This document shows positions 9,167 to 21,747 of a DNA stretch of 64,000 nucleotides, one piece after another (position 1 is the first letter of the stretch; the number at the start of each line of letters is the position of its first letter). Source of the stretch: Streptomyces sp. NRRL F-5123 (GTDB taxonomy: Bacteria > Actinomycetota > Actinomycetes > Streptomycetales > Streptomycetaceae); the NCBI RefSeq assembly GCF_000721495.1, contig NZ_JOHY01000002.1, forward strand, positions 310,001-374,000, read 5' to 3'. The notes beneath the pieces were generated by a model. That model was not told where the DNA came from, ran no database searches, and saw only the letters and a list, made by a program, of their open reading frames with translations. A program made the translations under genes and the position numbers.

Positions 9167-10333
9167 ATGCACGTAGCGCACCTGTCGCTCGCCGACTTCC
9201 GCTCCTACGCCCGGGCCGAGGTCCCTCTCGACCCGGGCGTCACGGCTTTCGTGGGCCCCAACGGGCAGGGCAAGACCAACCTGGTCGAGGCGGTCGGCTA
9301 CCTGGCGACGCTGGGCAGCCACCGGGTCGCCGCTGACGCCCCACTGGTCCGCATGGGCGCCGAGCGCGCGGTGGTACGCGCCCAGGTCGTGCACGGCGGC
9401 GGGCCCGGCCCGCACGGCGGCGCCGAGGGCGAGCGCCGCCAGCTGCTCGAACTGGAGATCAACCCCGGCCGCGCCAACCGCGCCCGGATCAACCGCTCCT
9501 CGCAGGTCCGCCCGCGCGATCTGCTGGGCATCGTGCGCAGCGTGCTCTTCGCGCCCGAGGACCTGGCGCTGGTCAAGGGCGACCCGGGGGAGCGGCGGCG
9601 CTTCCTCGACGAGCTGATCACCGCCCGCGCGCCGCGTCTGGCGGGGGTGCGCAGCGACTTCGACCGGGTGCTCAAGCAGCGCAACACGCTGCTGAAGACC
9701 GCCGCGCTGGCCCGCCGGCACGGCGGCAAGGGCGCGGATCTGTCGACGCTCGACGTGTGGGACCAGCACCTCGCCGCCGTGGGCGCGGAGCTGCTGGCGC
9801 ACCGGCTGGACCTGGTCGCCGCCATGCAGCCGCTGGTGGACAAGGCGTACGAGCAGCTCGCGCCGGGCGGCGGGCCCGTGGGCCTGGACTACCGCGGATC
9901 GATCGGCGACGAGGCGATGGCGGGCGCGAGCGGCCGCGAGCAGCTGCGCGAGCGGCTGCTGGAGGCGCTGACGCGGGCCCGGCGGCAGGAGATCGAGCGC
10001 GGCGTGACGCTGGTCGGCCCGCACCGCGACGACCTGCTGCTCAAGCTCGGGCCGATGCCCGCGAAGGGCTACGCGAGCCACGGCGAGTCCTGGTCGTACG
10101 CGCTGGCGCTGCGGCTGGCCTCCTACGAGCTGCTGTGCGCGGACGGCGACGAGCCGGTGCTGGTCCTCGACGACGTCTTCGCCGAGCTGGACGCCCGCCG
10201 CCGGGAGCGGCTCGCGGAGCTGGTCGCGGGTGGCGAGCAGGTGCTGGTCACCGCGGCGGTGGACGACGACGTGCCCGGCGCGCTGCGCGGGGCACGGTTC
10301 GCGGTGGAGAACGGGACGGTGGTGCGGCAGTGA
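9167..10333 (+). CDS. recF: RecF, recombination mediator ATPase
   Basis: SMC-like ATPase that loads RecA at gaps with RecO and RecR; 388 residues. Walker [10 protein letters not shown] is at residues 30-38, [20 protein letters not shown] lies mid-protein, the GPHRDDLLL signature is near 284, and Walker [14 protein letters not shown] is near 331. The ATG at 9167 matches the family start [15 protein letters not shown]. Its stop overlaps the start of the next gene as GTGA. Confidence 0.96.
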   Translation: MHVAHLSLADFRSYARAEVPLDPGVTAFVGPNGQGKTNLVEAVGYLATLGSHRVAADAPLVRMGAERAVVRAQVVHGGGPGPHGGAEGERRQLLELEINPGRANRARINRSSQVRPRDLLGIVRSVLFAPEDLALVKGDPGERRRFLDELITARAPRLAGVRSDFDRVLKQRNTLLKTAALARRHGGKGADLSTLDVWDQHLAAVGAELLAHRLDLVAAMQPLVDKAYEQLAPGGGPVGLDYRGSIGDEAMAGASGREQLRERLLEALTRARRQEIERGVTLVGPHRDDLLLKLGPMPAKGYASHGESWSYALALRLASYELLCADGDEPVLVLDDVFAELDARRRERLAELVAGGEQVLVTAAVDDDVPGALRGARFAVENGTVVRQ

Positions 10334-10932
10334 GCGACATCCCGAGCACGCCGGGTACGCCGGGATCCCCGGGGGTCCCCGGGGATCCCGGCGCGTCCGC
10401 GGCACCCGGCACGCCCGGCGTGCCGGGCGGGCAGCCCTCCGGCGTGGACCTGGCGCGGGTCGCGCTGCGGGCGGCGAAGGAGCAGGCCAGGGCCAGGGGC
10501 GCGGCAGCCGTGCAGAAGAAGCAGGCCAGGCGCGGCGGGCTGCGCAGCGGCGCGCACGCAGACGGGCGCGACCCGCTGCCGCTGGGTGCGGCCATCAACC
10601 GGCTCATCACCGAGCGCGGCTGGGAGGCGCCGGCCGCGGTCGGCGGGGTCATGGGCCGCTGGCCGCAGCTCGTCGGCCCGGACGTGGCCCAGCACTGTGC
10701 GCCCGACCGCTACGACGAGGAGGCGCGCGTCCTCACCGTGGTGTGCGACTCCACGGCCTGGGCGACGCAGCTGCGGCTGCTGGCCCCGATGCTGGTGGCC
10801 CGGCTCAACACCGACCTCGGGCACGGCACGGTCAAGCTGCTGAAGGTCCAGGGACCCGCCGGTCCGCCGCGCGGTTACGGCGGGCGGCTCCGCGCGCCGG
10901 GCAGCCGCGGCCCCGGCGACACGTACGGCTGA
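10330..10932 (+). CDS. DUF721 (DciA-like) protein with collagen-like N-terminus
   Basis: The DUF721 family includes DciA, the ancestral replicative helicase loader/operator, and is typically found next to recF and gyrB in actinobacteria. The 200-residue product has the DUF721 core from about residue 85: [35 protein letters not shown] and [17 protein letters not shown]. The first about 35 residues are a run of Gly-X-Pro triplets ([21 protein letters not shown]), unusual for this family. A Lys/Arg/Ala-rich helix follows. The GTG start overlaps the recF stop by four bases, indicating translational coupling. A role in DnaB loading is inferred from family and location only. Confidence 0.9.
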   Translation: MSDIPSTPGTPGSPGVPGDPGASAAPGTPGVPGGQPSGVDLARVALRAAKEQARARGAAAVQKKQARRGGLRSGAHADGRDPLPLGAAINRLITERGWEAPAAVGGVMGRWPQLVGPDVAQHCAPDRYDEEARVLTVVCDSTAWATQLRLLAPMLVARLNTDLGHGTVKLLKVQGPAGPPRGYGGRLRAPGSRGPGDTYG

Positions 10933-13380
<2,448 letters not shown>

Positions 13381-13423
13381 GTCGGCCCCCTCATTGGCCG
13401 TGTGAAAGGACTATCTGACAGCG

Positions 13424-16123
<2,700 letters not shown>

Positions 16124-16126
16124 GCC

Positions 16127-16804
16127 GTGAGTGGAGCCACGGGCGCCGGAGGCGGGGCCGGGACGACCGGAGGTGCCCGTGGCTCGGCTGGCGGCGCTGA
16201 CCAGGGGGGATACTCAGTGACGGGCACGCGTCAGCAGCCGGCCCAGCCGCATCAGCCGCCGCAGGCCTATGCGCCTCCGCCGCCGGGTGCGCCGCCGGCC
16301 CCGCCGGGTGCGCCCGGCGCGCCGGCCGCACCCGGCGGGCGGGGTGCGCAGGGCCGCTCCGGGGGGCGCGGCTCCGCGGCCTCCGCCGGGGTGCGCCGCC
16401 CGCGCCCGGCGGCGCGTACGGTGCCGCGCACCCGCAAGGCGCGGCTGCGGATCGCCAAGGCCGACCCGTGGTCGGTGATGAAGGTCAGCTTCCTGCTGTC
16501 CATCGCGCTGGGCATCTGCACGATCGTCGCCGTGGCGGTGCTGTGGATGGTGCTCGACGCGATCGGCGTCTTCAGCACGGTCGGCTCGACCATCTCGGAC
16601 GCCACCACGTCCGAGCAGGGCGGCAAGGGCGGCTTCGACCTGGTGTCCTTCCTCTCGCTGTCCCGCGTGATGCTCTTCACCACGGTGATCGCGGTCATCG
16701 ACGTGGTGCTGGCCACCGCGCTGGCCACGCTGGGCTCCTTCATCTACAACCTGTCCGCGGGCTTCGTGGGCGGTGTGGAGCTGACGCTCGCCGAGGACGA
16801 GTAG
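16127..16804 (+). CDS. DUF3566 transmembrane protein
   Basis: Family of unknown function that almost always follows gyrA in actinobacteria. Of 225 residues, about 95 form a Gly/Pro/Ala-rich cytoplasmic region. A basic segment (RTRKARLRIAKADPWSVMK) leads into a first membrane helix (SFLLSIALGICTIVAVAVLWMV), and a second follows SLSRVMLFTTVIAVIDVVLA. It starts 3 bases after the gyrA stop with GTG; an internal GTG at 16217 (VTGTRQQPAQ) preceded by GGGGGG is also possible. Confidence 0.9.
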   Translation: MSGATGAGGGAGTTGGARGSAGGADQGGYSVTGTRQQPAQPHQPPQAYAPPPPGAPPAPPGAPGAPAAPGGRGAQGRSGGRGSAASAGVRRPRPAARTVPRTRKARLRIAKADPWSVMKVSFLLSIALGICTIVAVAVLWMVLDAIGVFSTVGSTISDATTSEQGGKGGFDLVSFLSLSRVMLFTTVIAVIDVVLATALATLGSFIYNLSAGFVGGVELTLAEDE

Positions 16805-16822
16805 CGCCGGGCGATACCGATT

Positions 16823-16851
16823 TTGGGACATGGCCAGGCGTGCGCTAATCT
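16823..16851 (+). promoter_or_regulatory. Candidate tRNA-Ile promoter
   Basis: TTGGGA (16823-16828) and TAATCT (16846-16851) with a 17-base spacer, ending 13 bases before the tRNA. Confidence 0.6.
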
Positions 16852-16864
16852 TTCGTTGCAGCGC

Positions 16865-16941
16865 GGGGCTATAGCTCAGACGGTTAGAGCGCTTCCCTGA
16901 TAAGGAAGAGGCCCCAGGTTCAAGTCCTGGTAGCCCCACCA
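16865..16941 (+). tRNA. tRNA-Ile (GAT)
   Basis: Seventy-seven bases including an encoded 3' CCA. The acceptor stem GGGGCTA pairs with TAGCCCC (16931-16937). The anticodon GAT sits in the loop between CTTCC and GGAAG, and the T-loop is GTTCAAGTC. tRNA-Ile downstream of gyrA is common in actinobacteria. Confidence 0.97.
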
Positions 16942-16944
16942 ACG

Positions 16945-16989
16945 CGCCGATGGGCACCTACTCGATCGAGTAGGTGCCTATCGGCGTTT
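16945..16989 (+). terminator. Strong terminator after tRNA-Ile
   Basis: A 19-base stem (16945-16963 with 16968-16986, one G-U pair) with a GATC loop, followed by TTT. It begins 4 bases after the tRNA CCA. Confidence 0.85.
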
Positions 16990-17113
16990 GTGTGCCGGTC
17001 CGCGGCTGGGCGCGGCGCTTCGGGGCGCAGGTCACCGTTCGGTATCGGCTGCTGTGTATAGTCGGGCGCGTCAGGAGCTTTTTCCACCATGCATGAAGGA
17101 GGAGGTCGGGCCG

Positions 17114-17254
17114 ATGAAGAAGTTTCTCCTGGTTGCACTGGCCGCCGTCGCCGGGCTGTTCGTCTACCGACAGATCCAGGCGGACCGCGCCGAGCAGGAC
17201 CTGTGGACGGAAGCCACTGACTCGGTCCCGGCGGGTTCCGGCGCCAACGTGTGA
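17114..17254 (+). CDS. DLW-39 family small membrane protein
   Basis: Forty-six residues, with one hydrophobic helix near the N-terminus (MKKFLLVALAAVAGLFVYRQ) and the family-naming DLW in AEQDLWTEATDSVP. Function is unknown. The family is confined to actinobacteria and usually lies near the gyrA/tRNA-Ile locus. The ATG at 17114 is preceded by GAAGGAGG about 11 bases upstream. Confidence 0.9.
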   Translation: MKKFLLVALAAVAGLFVYRQIQADRAEQDLWTEATDSVPAGSGANV

Positions 17255-17294
17255 CGCCGCGGTGGGCCGCCGGGAGGCAGGCACCACCGCCCCA

Positions 17295-17336
17295 GGTCCC
17301 GGCCGCAGCGACTGCGGCCGGGACCTTCGTTTTTGC
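17295..17336 (+). terminator. Intrinsic terminator after the DLW-39 gene
   Basis: GGTCCCGGCCGCAG and CTGCGGCCGGGACC form a perfect 14-base stem with a CGA loop, followed by TTCGTTTTT. Confidence 0.92.
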
Positions 17337-17361
17337 GGGACCGTGACTGCCCGCTGATGCG

Positions 17362-17397
17362 TTTGCGACAGCAAAGGAAATAATTTGCTGGAGCAAA
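17362..17397. promoter_or_regulatory. Two TTTGC-N4-GCAAA palindromes, candidate tandem operator
   Basis: TTTGCGACAGCAAA (17362-17375) and TTTGCTGGAGCAAA (17384-17397) are two copies of the same inverted repeat, centres 22 bases apart (two helical turns). The surrounding AT-rich stretch stands out from its GC-rich neighbours. It lies about 40 bases before the ATG of the small signal-peptide frame at 17438. A cooperative dimer-binding repressor or activator site is inferred. A related half-site pair lies upstream of the helix-turn-helix gene (21259-21280). Confidence 0.55.
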
Positions 17398-17437
17398 TAG
17401 CGGATATGACCGCGGTTGACGAGGGGGATGCGGCGCC

Positions 17438-17664
17438 ATGAGGCGACGACCAGCGCCCGGCAGGCTCCTGCCGACGGCCACCGCCCTGCTGTGTGCGGCG
17501 GTGGGCCTGTTCACCGCTCCCGCAGCCCGGCCTCTTCCGGTGGGGGCGGGCTGAAACGCACGGACCTGGTGGCGGCGGGCACGGGCGGCGCCGTGGCGCT
17601 CGCCGGACTCGGAGTGGCGGGCCTGGTGCGCCGCCTGCGGAGCCGTACGACAAGGGGTGGGGCC
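17438..17664 (+). pseudogene. Probable remnant of a secreted, membrane-anchored protein gene
   Basis: From ATG 17438, which has GAGGGGG upstream, the frame reads 38 residues with a textbook signal peptide (MRRRPAPGRLL, then TATALLCAAVGLFTAPAA) and stops at 17552-17554. In the next frame the sequence continues as SSGGGGLKRTDLVAAGTGG and a hydrophobic helix ending in VRRLRSRTTRGGA, which looks like a C-terminal membrane anchor with a positive tail. A signal peptide and an anchor in different frames with little between them suggest internal deletion plus frameshift. A von Willebrand factor A-type partner gene before this kind of membrane protein is my guess, not shown by the sequence. The alternative is a short secreted peptide gene. 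Confidence 0.4.
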
Positions 17665-19275
17665 ATGGCAGGGCGCAGGGTGCCGCGCAGCGGCATACGG
17701 GCGGCAGCGGCCGCACGGCACGGTGTGCGGGCCGGGGCGACGCGACGGCACGGTGCGGGGCGGTCCGTGGTCAGGGCGGAGGGCGGTCGGCGCGGCGTAC
17801 GTGGCGGGACGGCCGAACGGCTCGGTATATATGCCGCGGAAAACGGAGAACGCGGCATATATACCGAGGGCGGCAGGAATGCCTCCGGAAAAGGTGTCCG
17901 GCGCGGAGCCGGTGCCGTCGCGGCAGGGGCACTGCTGGCGCTGGGGGCGCTGGGGGCGCTGGGCGCCGGGCCCGCGTACGCCGACGGCGGAACCGGCGGC
18001 ACTCCCGCGGCCACTCCCGGCGCGCCGGCCACCTGGCAGCCGCAGGGTGCTGAGCTGGCGGGTGCGGCCACGACCGCGGACGCCCCCGCGATGAAGCCCG
18101 GCGCCACCTACCGCGACACGATCAGGCCCGGCGAGACCCGCTTCTACGGCATCGCGCTCGACGCCACCTCCTCCGCCTATGCCTCGGCCTTCGCGCTTCC
18201 CACGCCCGGCGGGCGGGCGGCCTTCGACGACGGCATCGAACTGACCCTGCTCAGCGCGGACGGCGACCACTGCGACGACGAGAGCGCCCACTTCGGCACC
18301 GACGACGGGGTGCGCCCGGTGGGCACCGCGGTCTCCCGCACGGTCGCGGGTGACGACTCCTGCCAGGAGGCCAACCAGTACACCCTGTCCGTGCACCGCA
18401 CCAGCGACGGCTCCTCCGACCCGGCGCCCTGGCCGCTGGAGCTGCGCTACGTCCTGGAGCCGCCGCTCAAGGCCGGCACCTCTCCCGGGCACGCGCCCGA
18501 CTTCGACCCCGACAGCGCCACCCCCACCCCGCTGACCAGCGGCACCCCGCGGCAGGCGGCGGGCGGCACCTCCCCGGAGACCGCCGCGGCCGTCAGGACC
18601 GGCATCTGGAAGGACAAGGTGCTGCCGGGCGAAACCCGCTTCTACAAGGTCCCCGTCGACTGGGGCCAGCAGGCCACGGTCTTCGCCGACTTCTCCAACG
18701 CCCAGGTCACCGACGACTCCGGCTACACCAGCGGCGGTGTGCGGCTGGCCGCCTTCAACCCGGTGCGGGGGCTGGTCGACGACGCCGACCGCTCCTACGA
18801 CGGCACCCCGACCTCGCTGCACGAGCAGCTCGCGCCCGTCTCGTACGCCAACCGCGCCGCCGACGACTCGGAGGTCTCGGCCGTGCGCTTCGCGGGCTGG
18901 TACTACTTCGCCGTCACCGTGCACCCGGAGGTCGCCACCTTCGTGCGGGGCGCCGTGCCGGTGACGCTGCGGATCGAGGTCTCGGGCAGTGCGCAGGCCG
19001 CGCCCGCCTACAACGGCGACCCGCAGGACGCCGGGATCGGGGTCGGCGCGCACGACGTGTCCTCGGCGGACGGCACCGCGCGGTCCTCGGCCGCCGGGGG
19101 CGGCGGCACCTCCGCGCGGCGCTTCGTGGGCTTCGCCGCCCTCGGTGCCGGGACGGTGCTGGTGCTGGCGCTGGGCGTGTGGACGCTCGTGGCGCGGCGG
19201 AGGCCTGTCGCCGACGCCACCGTCACGCAGCAACTGCCGCCGCAGTCCGGCTACGGGCCGCCGCAGCAGTGGTGA
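17665..19275 (+). CDS. Secreted, C-terminally membrane-anchored protein of unknown function
   Basis: 536 residues from ATG 17665 (MAGRRVPRSG), which has AAGGGGTGG just upstream. Residues 1-80 are Arg/Gly/Ala-rich and cytoplasmic in character. A signal-like helix ending GAGPAYADGG lies near 80-105. The extracellular part has two related modules marked by PGETRFYGIALD (about 153) and PGETRFYKVPVDW (about 324). A C-terminal helix (FAALGAGTVLVLALGVWTLVARRR) is followed by a short Gln/Pro tail. The long segment before the signal helix is odd: no ATG or GTG lies in frame near it, so the true start may differ or the 5' end may be rearranged. A perfect 17-base inverted repeat falls in this doubtful segment. 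I do not recognise the function. Confidence 0.6.
   Translation: MAGRRVPRSGIRAAAAARHGVRAGATRRHGAGRSVVRAEGGRRGVRGGTAERLGIYAAENGERGIYTEGGRNASGKGVRRGAGAVAAGALLALGALGALGAGPAYADGGTGGTPAATPGAPATWQPQGAELAGAATTADAPAMKPGATYRDTIRPGETRFYGIALDATSSAYASAFALPTPGGRAAFDDGIELTLLSADGDHCDDESAHFGTDDGVRPVGTAVSRTVAGDDSCQEANQYTLSVHRTSDGSSDPAPWPLELRYVLEPPLKAGTSPGHAPDFDPDSATPTPLTSGTPRQAAGGTSPETAAAVRTGIWKDKVLPGETRFYKVPVDWGQQATVFADFSNAQVTDDSGYTSGGVRLAAFNPVRGLVDDADRSYDGTPTSLHEQLAPVSYANRAADDSEVSAVRFAGWYYFAVTVHPEVATFVRGAVPVTLRIEVSGSAQAAPAYNGDPQDAGIGVGAHDVSSADGTARSSAAGGGGTSARRFVGFAALGAGTVLVLALGVWTLVARRRPVADATVTQQLPPQSGYGPPQQW
17821..17868. repeat. Perfect 17-base inverted repeat
   Basis: CTCGGTATATATGCCGC (17821-17837) and its exact complement at 17852-17868 flank a 14-base loop. 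The TATATA cores are unusual in a genome this GC-rich. It could form a hairpin or bind a dimeric regulator. In the plus-strand reading frame it encodes a GIYAAENGERGIYTE peptide. Confidence 0.8.
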
Positions 19276-19303
19276 CGGGGAGCTGAACCGCCCCGACGCT
19301 GCC

Positions 19304-20638
19304 TCAGCCCGTGGCCAGCGCCACGATGCCGACGGCGAAGCAGAGCACGGCGACGACCAGGACCGGGATCACCACCGAACGTGGTGGTCCCGGTCTGCGC
19401 TGCGGGGCTGTCCGGTGCGCGCCCCGGCGGGCCCCGGCGGTCGCGGGCGGCGGCAGGGGCTGCGGCTGGGCGCGCGGCTGCGGGGTGCCGGGGTCGGCCC
19501 CGGCAGCGGGAGCCGGCACGGGTACGGGTGCGGGAGCCGGGCCCGGCGGTGGCGGTACGGCGGGCTGGGCGGCGGGCGCGGGGACGTCGGCCCGGGTGGG
19601 CGGATGCGCGGCGGAGGGCTCCGCGGCGGCCGTGAGCGGGTGGCCGACCGACTGCGCCGCGCCCCGCGGACGTACCCCTGTGGCCTCCGGTCCCGGCACC
19701 GGGCCCGATTCCGTGACGGGCGGCCCGAACACGTACGTGCTGCCGCCGGTCGCCGCCCGCGCCGGGCCCTCCGGACCGAAACCCTCGGGCAGTGGCCCCA
19801 CATGGTCGAAGATCTCGACCGGCTCCTCCCCCGCCGGAGGCTCGGGCAGCAGCTCGACGGCGCCCGCGAGCGCCTTCCGCGCCCCGAGCGCGGTACGGAA
19901 GCGGGCCTGCGGATCGGGCTGCAGCAGCGGCACCAGCACCTGCCACAGCGGCCGCGGCACCTCCCTGGGCGCCGGCGGTGCGCCGTCGGCGAGGAAGCGG
20001 GCGTTGACGGCCTCGGCGTCCGGGCGCAGCCCGCTCAGCAGGTAGAGGGCGACCAGACCGACGGCGTAGAGGTCGGCGGCGACGGCCGGTTCAGCGCCCT
20101 GGAGCTGCTCGGGCGCGAAATACCCGGGGGTGCCGACCACGAAGTGGGCGTCGGTGAGCCGTGGTTCGCCCTGTCGCATGGCGATGCCGAAGTCCGACAG
20201 CCGTACGTGCGGGGCGCCGGTGCCGGTCGCCTCCAGCAGGATGTTCGCCGGTTTGATGTCGCGGTGGATGATGCCCTCGGTGTGGACCGCGTGCAGCCCG
20301 GCGAGCAACTGGTCGAGCAGGACGCACACATAGTGCGGCGGCAGCGGCCCGTAGTCGCCGACCAGATGCGACAGCGAGCCGCCGCGCACCAGGTCCATGG
20401 TGAAGAGCACCTTGTCGTCGTCGGCGGCCCAGCTCGCCGGCGCCAGGACGTGCGGGTGGTCGATGCGCATGGCCTGCTCGCGGACGAAGCGCAGCAGGGC
20501 GTGGGCGTCCCGCTGCTGCAGCACCTTCGCCGCCACGTAGCGGCGCCGCCGCTGGTCCCAGGCCCGCCAGACCGCGCCGGTGCCGCCGCGTCCGATCGGG
20601 TCCACCAGTTCGTAGCGACCGGCGAAGACCTCACCCAT
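19304..20638 (-). CDS. Membrane-anchored Ser/Thr protein kinase
   Basis: Hanks-type kinase, 444 residues. All core motifs are present: Gly loop GRGGTGAVW (residues 16-24), Lys in YVAAKVL (about 37), catalytic loop HRDIKPANILL (about 131), DFGIA (about 153), and the activation/P+1 segment GTPGYFAPEQ (about 175). A Pro/Ala-rich linker (about 285-415) follows, then one C-terminal helix (VVIPVLVVAVLCFAVGIVAL) with no external sensor domain. Such a kinase cannot sense ligands outside through PASTA repeats as PknB does. The ATG has AGGGGGAAGCAGGA upstream. It lies 29 bases downstream of a helix-turn-helix gene on the same strand and ends 28 bases from the convergent membrane-protein gene. Confidence 0.93.
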   Translation of the reverse strand: MGEVFAGRYELVDPIGRGGTGAVWRAWDQRRRRYVAAKVLQQRDAHALLRFVREQAMRIDHPHVLAPASWAADDDKVLFTMDLVRGGSLSHLVGDYGPLPPHYVCVLLDQLLAGLHAVHTEGIIHRDIKPANILLEATGTGAPHVRLSDFGIAMRQGEPRLTDAHFVVGTPGYFAPEQLQGAEPAVAADLYAVGLVALYLLSGLRPDAEAVNARFLADGAPPAPREVPRPLWQVLVPLLQPDPQARFRTALGARKALAGAVELLPEPPAGEEPVEIFDHVGPLPEGFGPEGPARAATGGSTYVFGPPVTESGPVPGPEATGVRPRGAAQSVGHPLTAAAEPSAAHPPTRADVPAPAAQPAVPPPPGPAPAPVPVPAPAAGADPGTPQPRAQPQPLPPPATAGARRGAHRTAPQRRPGPPRSVVIPVLVVAVLCFAVGIVALATG

Positions 20639-20667
20639 GGCGTCCTGCTTCCCCCTGCGGCCGTCCG

Positions 20668-21246
20668 TCAGTCCCGGTGCGCCTCGTAGTGGGCCACGGC
20701 CTCGCTGGTCCGCCCGGCGCCGTACACACGGAGGAACTCTGCCAGGTGCGGATGGAGCGGCGCGAGGGAGCGGGCCGCCTCCTCCACCTCCGCGGCCGAG
20801 GCCAGTGAGCGCAGCACCTCCTGGATGCCGCGTACCACCTCGCGGGGCGCGACCGCCGGGGCGTCGGCCGGGACCGCGGAGTGCGTCGTCGTGCTGAGCA
20901 CGGAGGTGGCCGCAGCGTCGCGGATCTCGTCCATTCGGGCCGCCGCCTCCAGCGCTCCCGTCCGCCCCTCCGCGACCTGCCCGGCCAGCTCCTGGAGTGC
21001 CTGCAGCCGCTGCACCACCGCCGGGTTGCCGATCTTCGCCCGCTGCCCGCTCTTGAGCTGCGACAGCATGGGCGCCGACAGCCCCAGTACCGCCGCGAGC
21101 CGCGCCTGATTGAGCCCCAGGTCCGTGATGAGCCGCTGGAAGAGCTCCCCCAGCGGCTCCCCGTACCACCCACGCTGCAATTCCCGCGCCTCCAGCGCCC
21201 GCGCCCCGGCGTCCTGGCCCCCTCCGGTCCGGCCCGAACCGTCCAT
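20668..21246 (-). CDS. Helix-turn-helix (XRE-type) DNA-binding protein upstream of a kinase
   Basis: 192 residues. Residues 30-80 hold an XRE-like helix-turn-helix (FQRLITDLGLNQARLAAVLG, then LSAPMLSQLKSGQRAKIGNP). The C-terminal half is helical, with Ala/Glu-rich segments and no recognised domain. It is probably translated with the following kinase gene, and may be its substrate or its regulator, as for similar pairs in streptomycetes; this is inference. The ATG at 21244-21246 (MDGSGRTGGG) is preferred because AGGGGGTGG precedes it. A TTTGC-N12-GCAAA palindrome lies directly upstream and suggests autoregulation. Confidence 0.82.
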   Translation of the reverse strand: MDGSGRTGGGQDAGARALEARELQRGWYGEPLGELFQRLITDLGLNQARLAAVLGLSAPMLSQLKSGQRAKIGNPAVVQRLQALQELAGQVAEGRTGALEAAARMDEIRDAAATSVLSTTTHSAVPADAPAVAPREVVRGIQEVLRSLASAAEVEEAARSLAPLHPHLAEFLRVYGAGRTSEAVAHYEAHRD

Positions 21247-21258
21247 GGCCACCCCCTG

Positions 21259-21280
21259 TTTGCGCGTGCGAATCCGCAAA
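21259..21280. promoter_or_regulatory. TTTGC/GCAAA palindrome upstream of the helix-turn-helix gene
   Basis: TTTGCG and CGCAAA half-sites (21259-21264 and 21275-21280) separated by 10 bases, 13 bases before the helix-turn-helix start codon. The half-sites match those at 17362-17397 but with wider spacing. Confidence 0.45.
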
Positions 21281-21345
21281 CCATCCTAGGTCCCGGAAAT
21301 GCCGTTCGGCCGACCGCGCTCCACCGGGTACGCTGTCTCCGTTGC

Positions 21346-21418
21346 GGGGCCTTAGCTCAGTTGGTAGAGCGCTGTCTTTGCATGGCAGATGTCAGGGGTT
21401 CGACTCCCCTAGGCTCCA
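21346..21418 (+). tRNA. tRNA-Ala (TGC)
   Basis: Seventy-three bases. GGGGCCT pairs with AGGCTCC (one G-U). Anticodon TGC lies in the loop between CTGTC and GGCAG, and GGTTCGACT is in the T arm. The 3' CCA is not encoded: CC is followed by G. A possible promoter lies just upstream (TTCGGC 21305-21310 and TACGCT 21329-21334). Confidence 0.97.
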
Positions 21419-21430
21419 CCGCAGCTCAAC

Positions 21431-21460
21431 GCCCCTTTCGCGGACCGCGGAAGGGGCTTT
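21431..21460 (+). terminator. Terminator after tRNA-Ala
   Basis: GCCCCTT and AAGGGGC with inner CGCGG/CCGCG pairing, followed by TTTCG, start 13 bases after the tRNA. The remaining about 290 bases up to the azoreductase stop are GC-rich and show no gene or clear element. Confidence 0.75.
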
Positions 21461-21747
21461 CGCATGCCCGGGGTCCATGCGGGCCGGACGCGGGGTCCGC
21501 TCGGGTCGGCGGCGCGGTCCGGGGGGCGAGCTGGCCGAGGGCCGGGGTCGTGGGCGGGAGGGTCCGGCGGAGGGTCCGGTGGTCACCGCGAGGGTGGCGG
21601 CGGGCAGCCGTGGCCCTCGGGCGCGGGCTGCTCGCCCTCACCCAGGCGCTGGGCCTGGCGGTGCCGGCCCGGACGAGGGCCGGGTGAGGGCGGTCGGGGG
21701 CGTGGGCCCCGCGGCTGCGGGAGGACGCCGCGGGGCATGGAGCGGGC

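Noticed and set aside
16865..21418. Integrated element bounded by tRNA-Ile and tRNA-Ala
   Set aside because: No integrase, no duplicated tRNA 3' end acting as an attachment site, and both tRNA genes are in their usual streptomycete positions.
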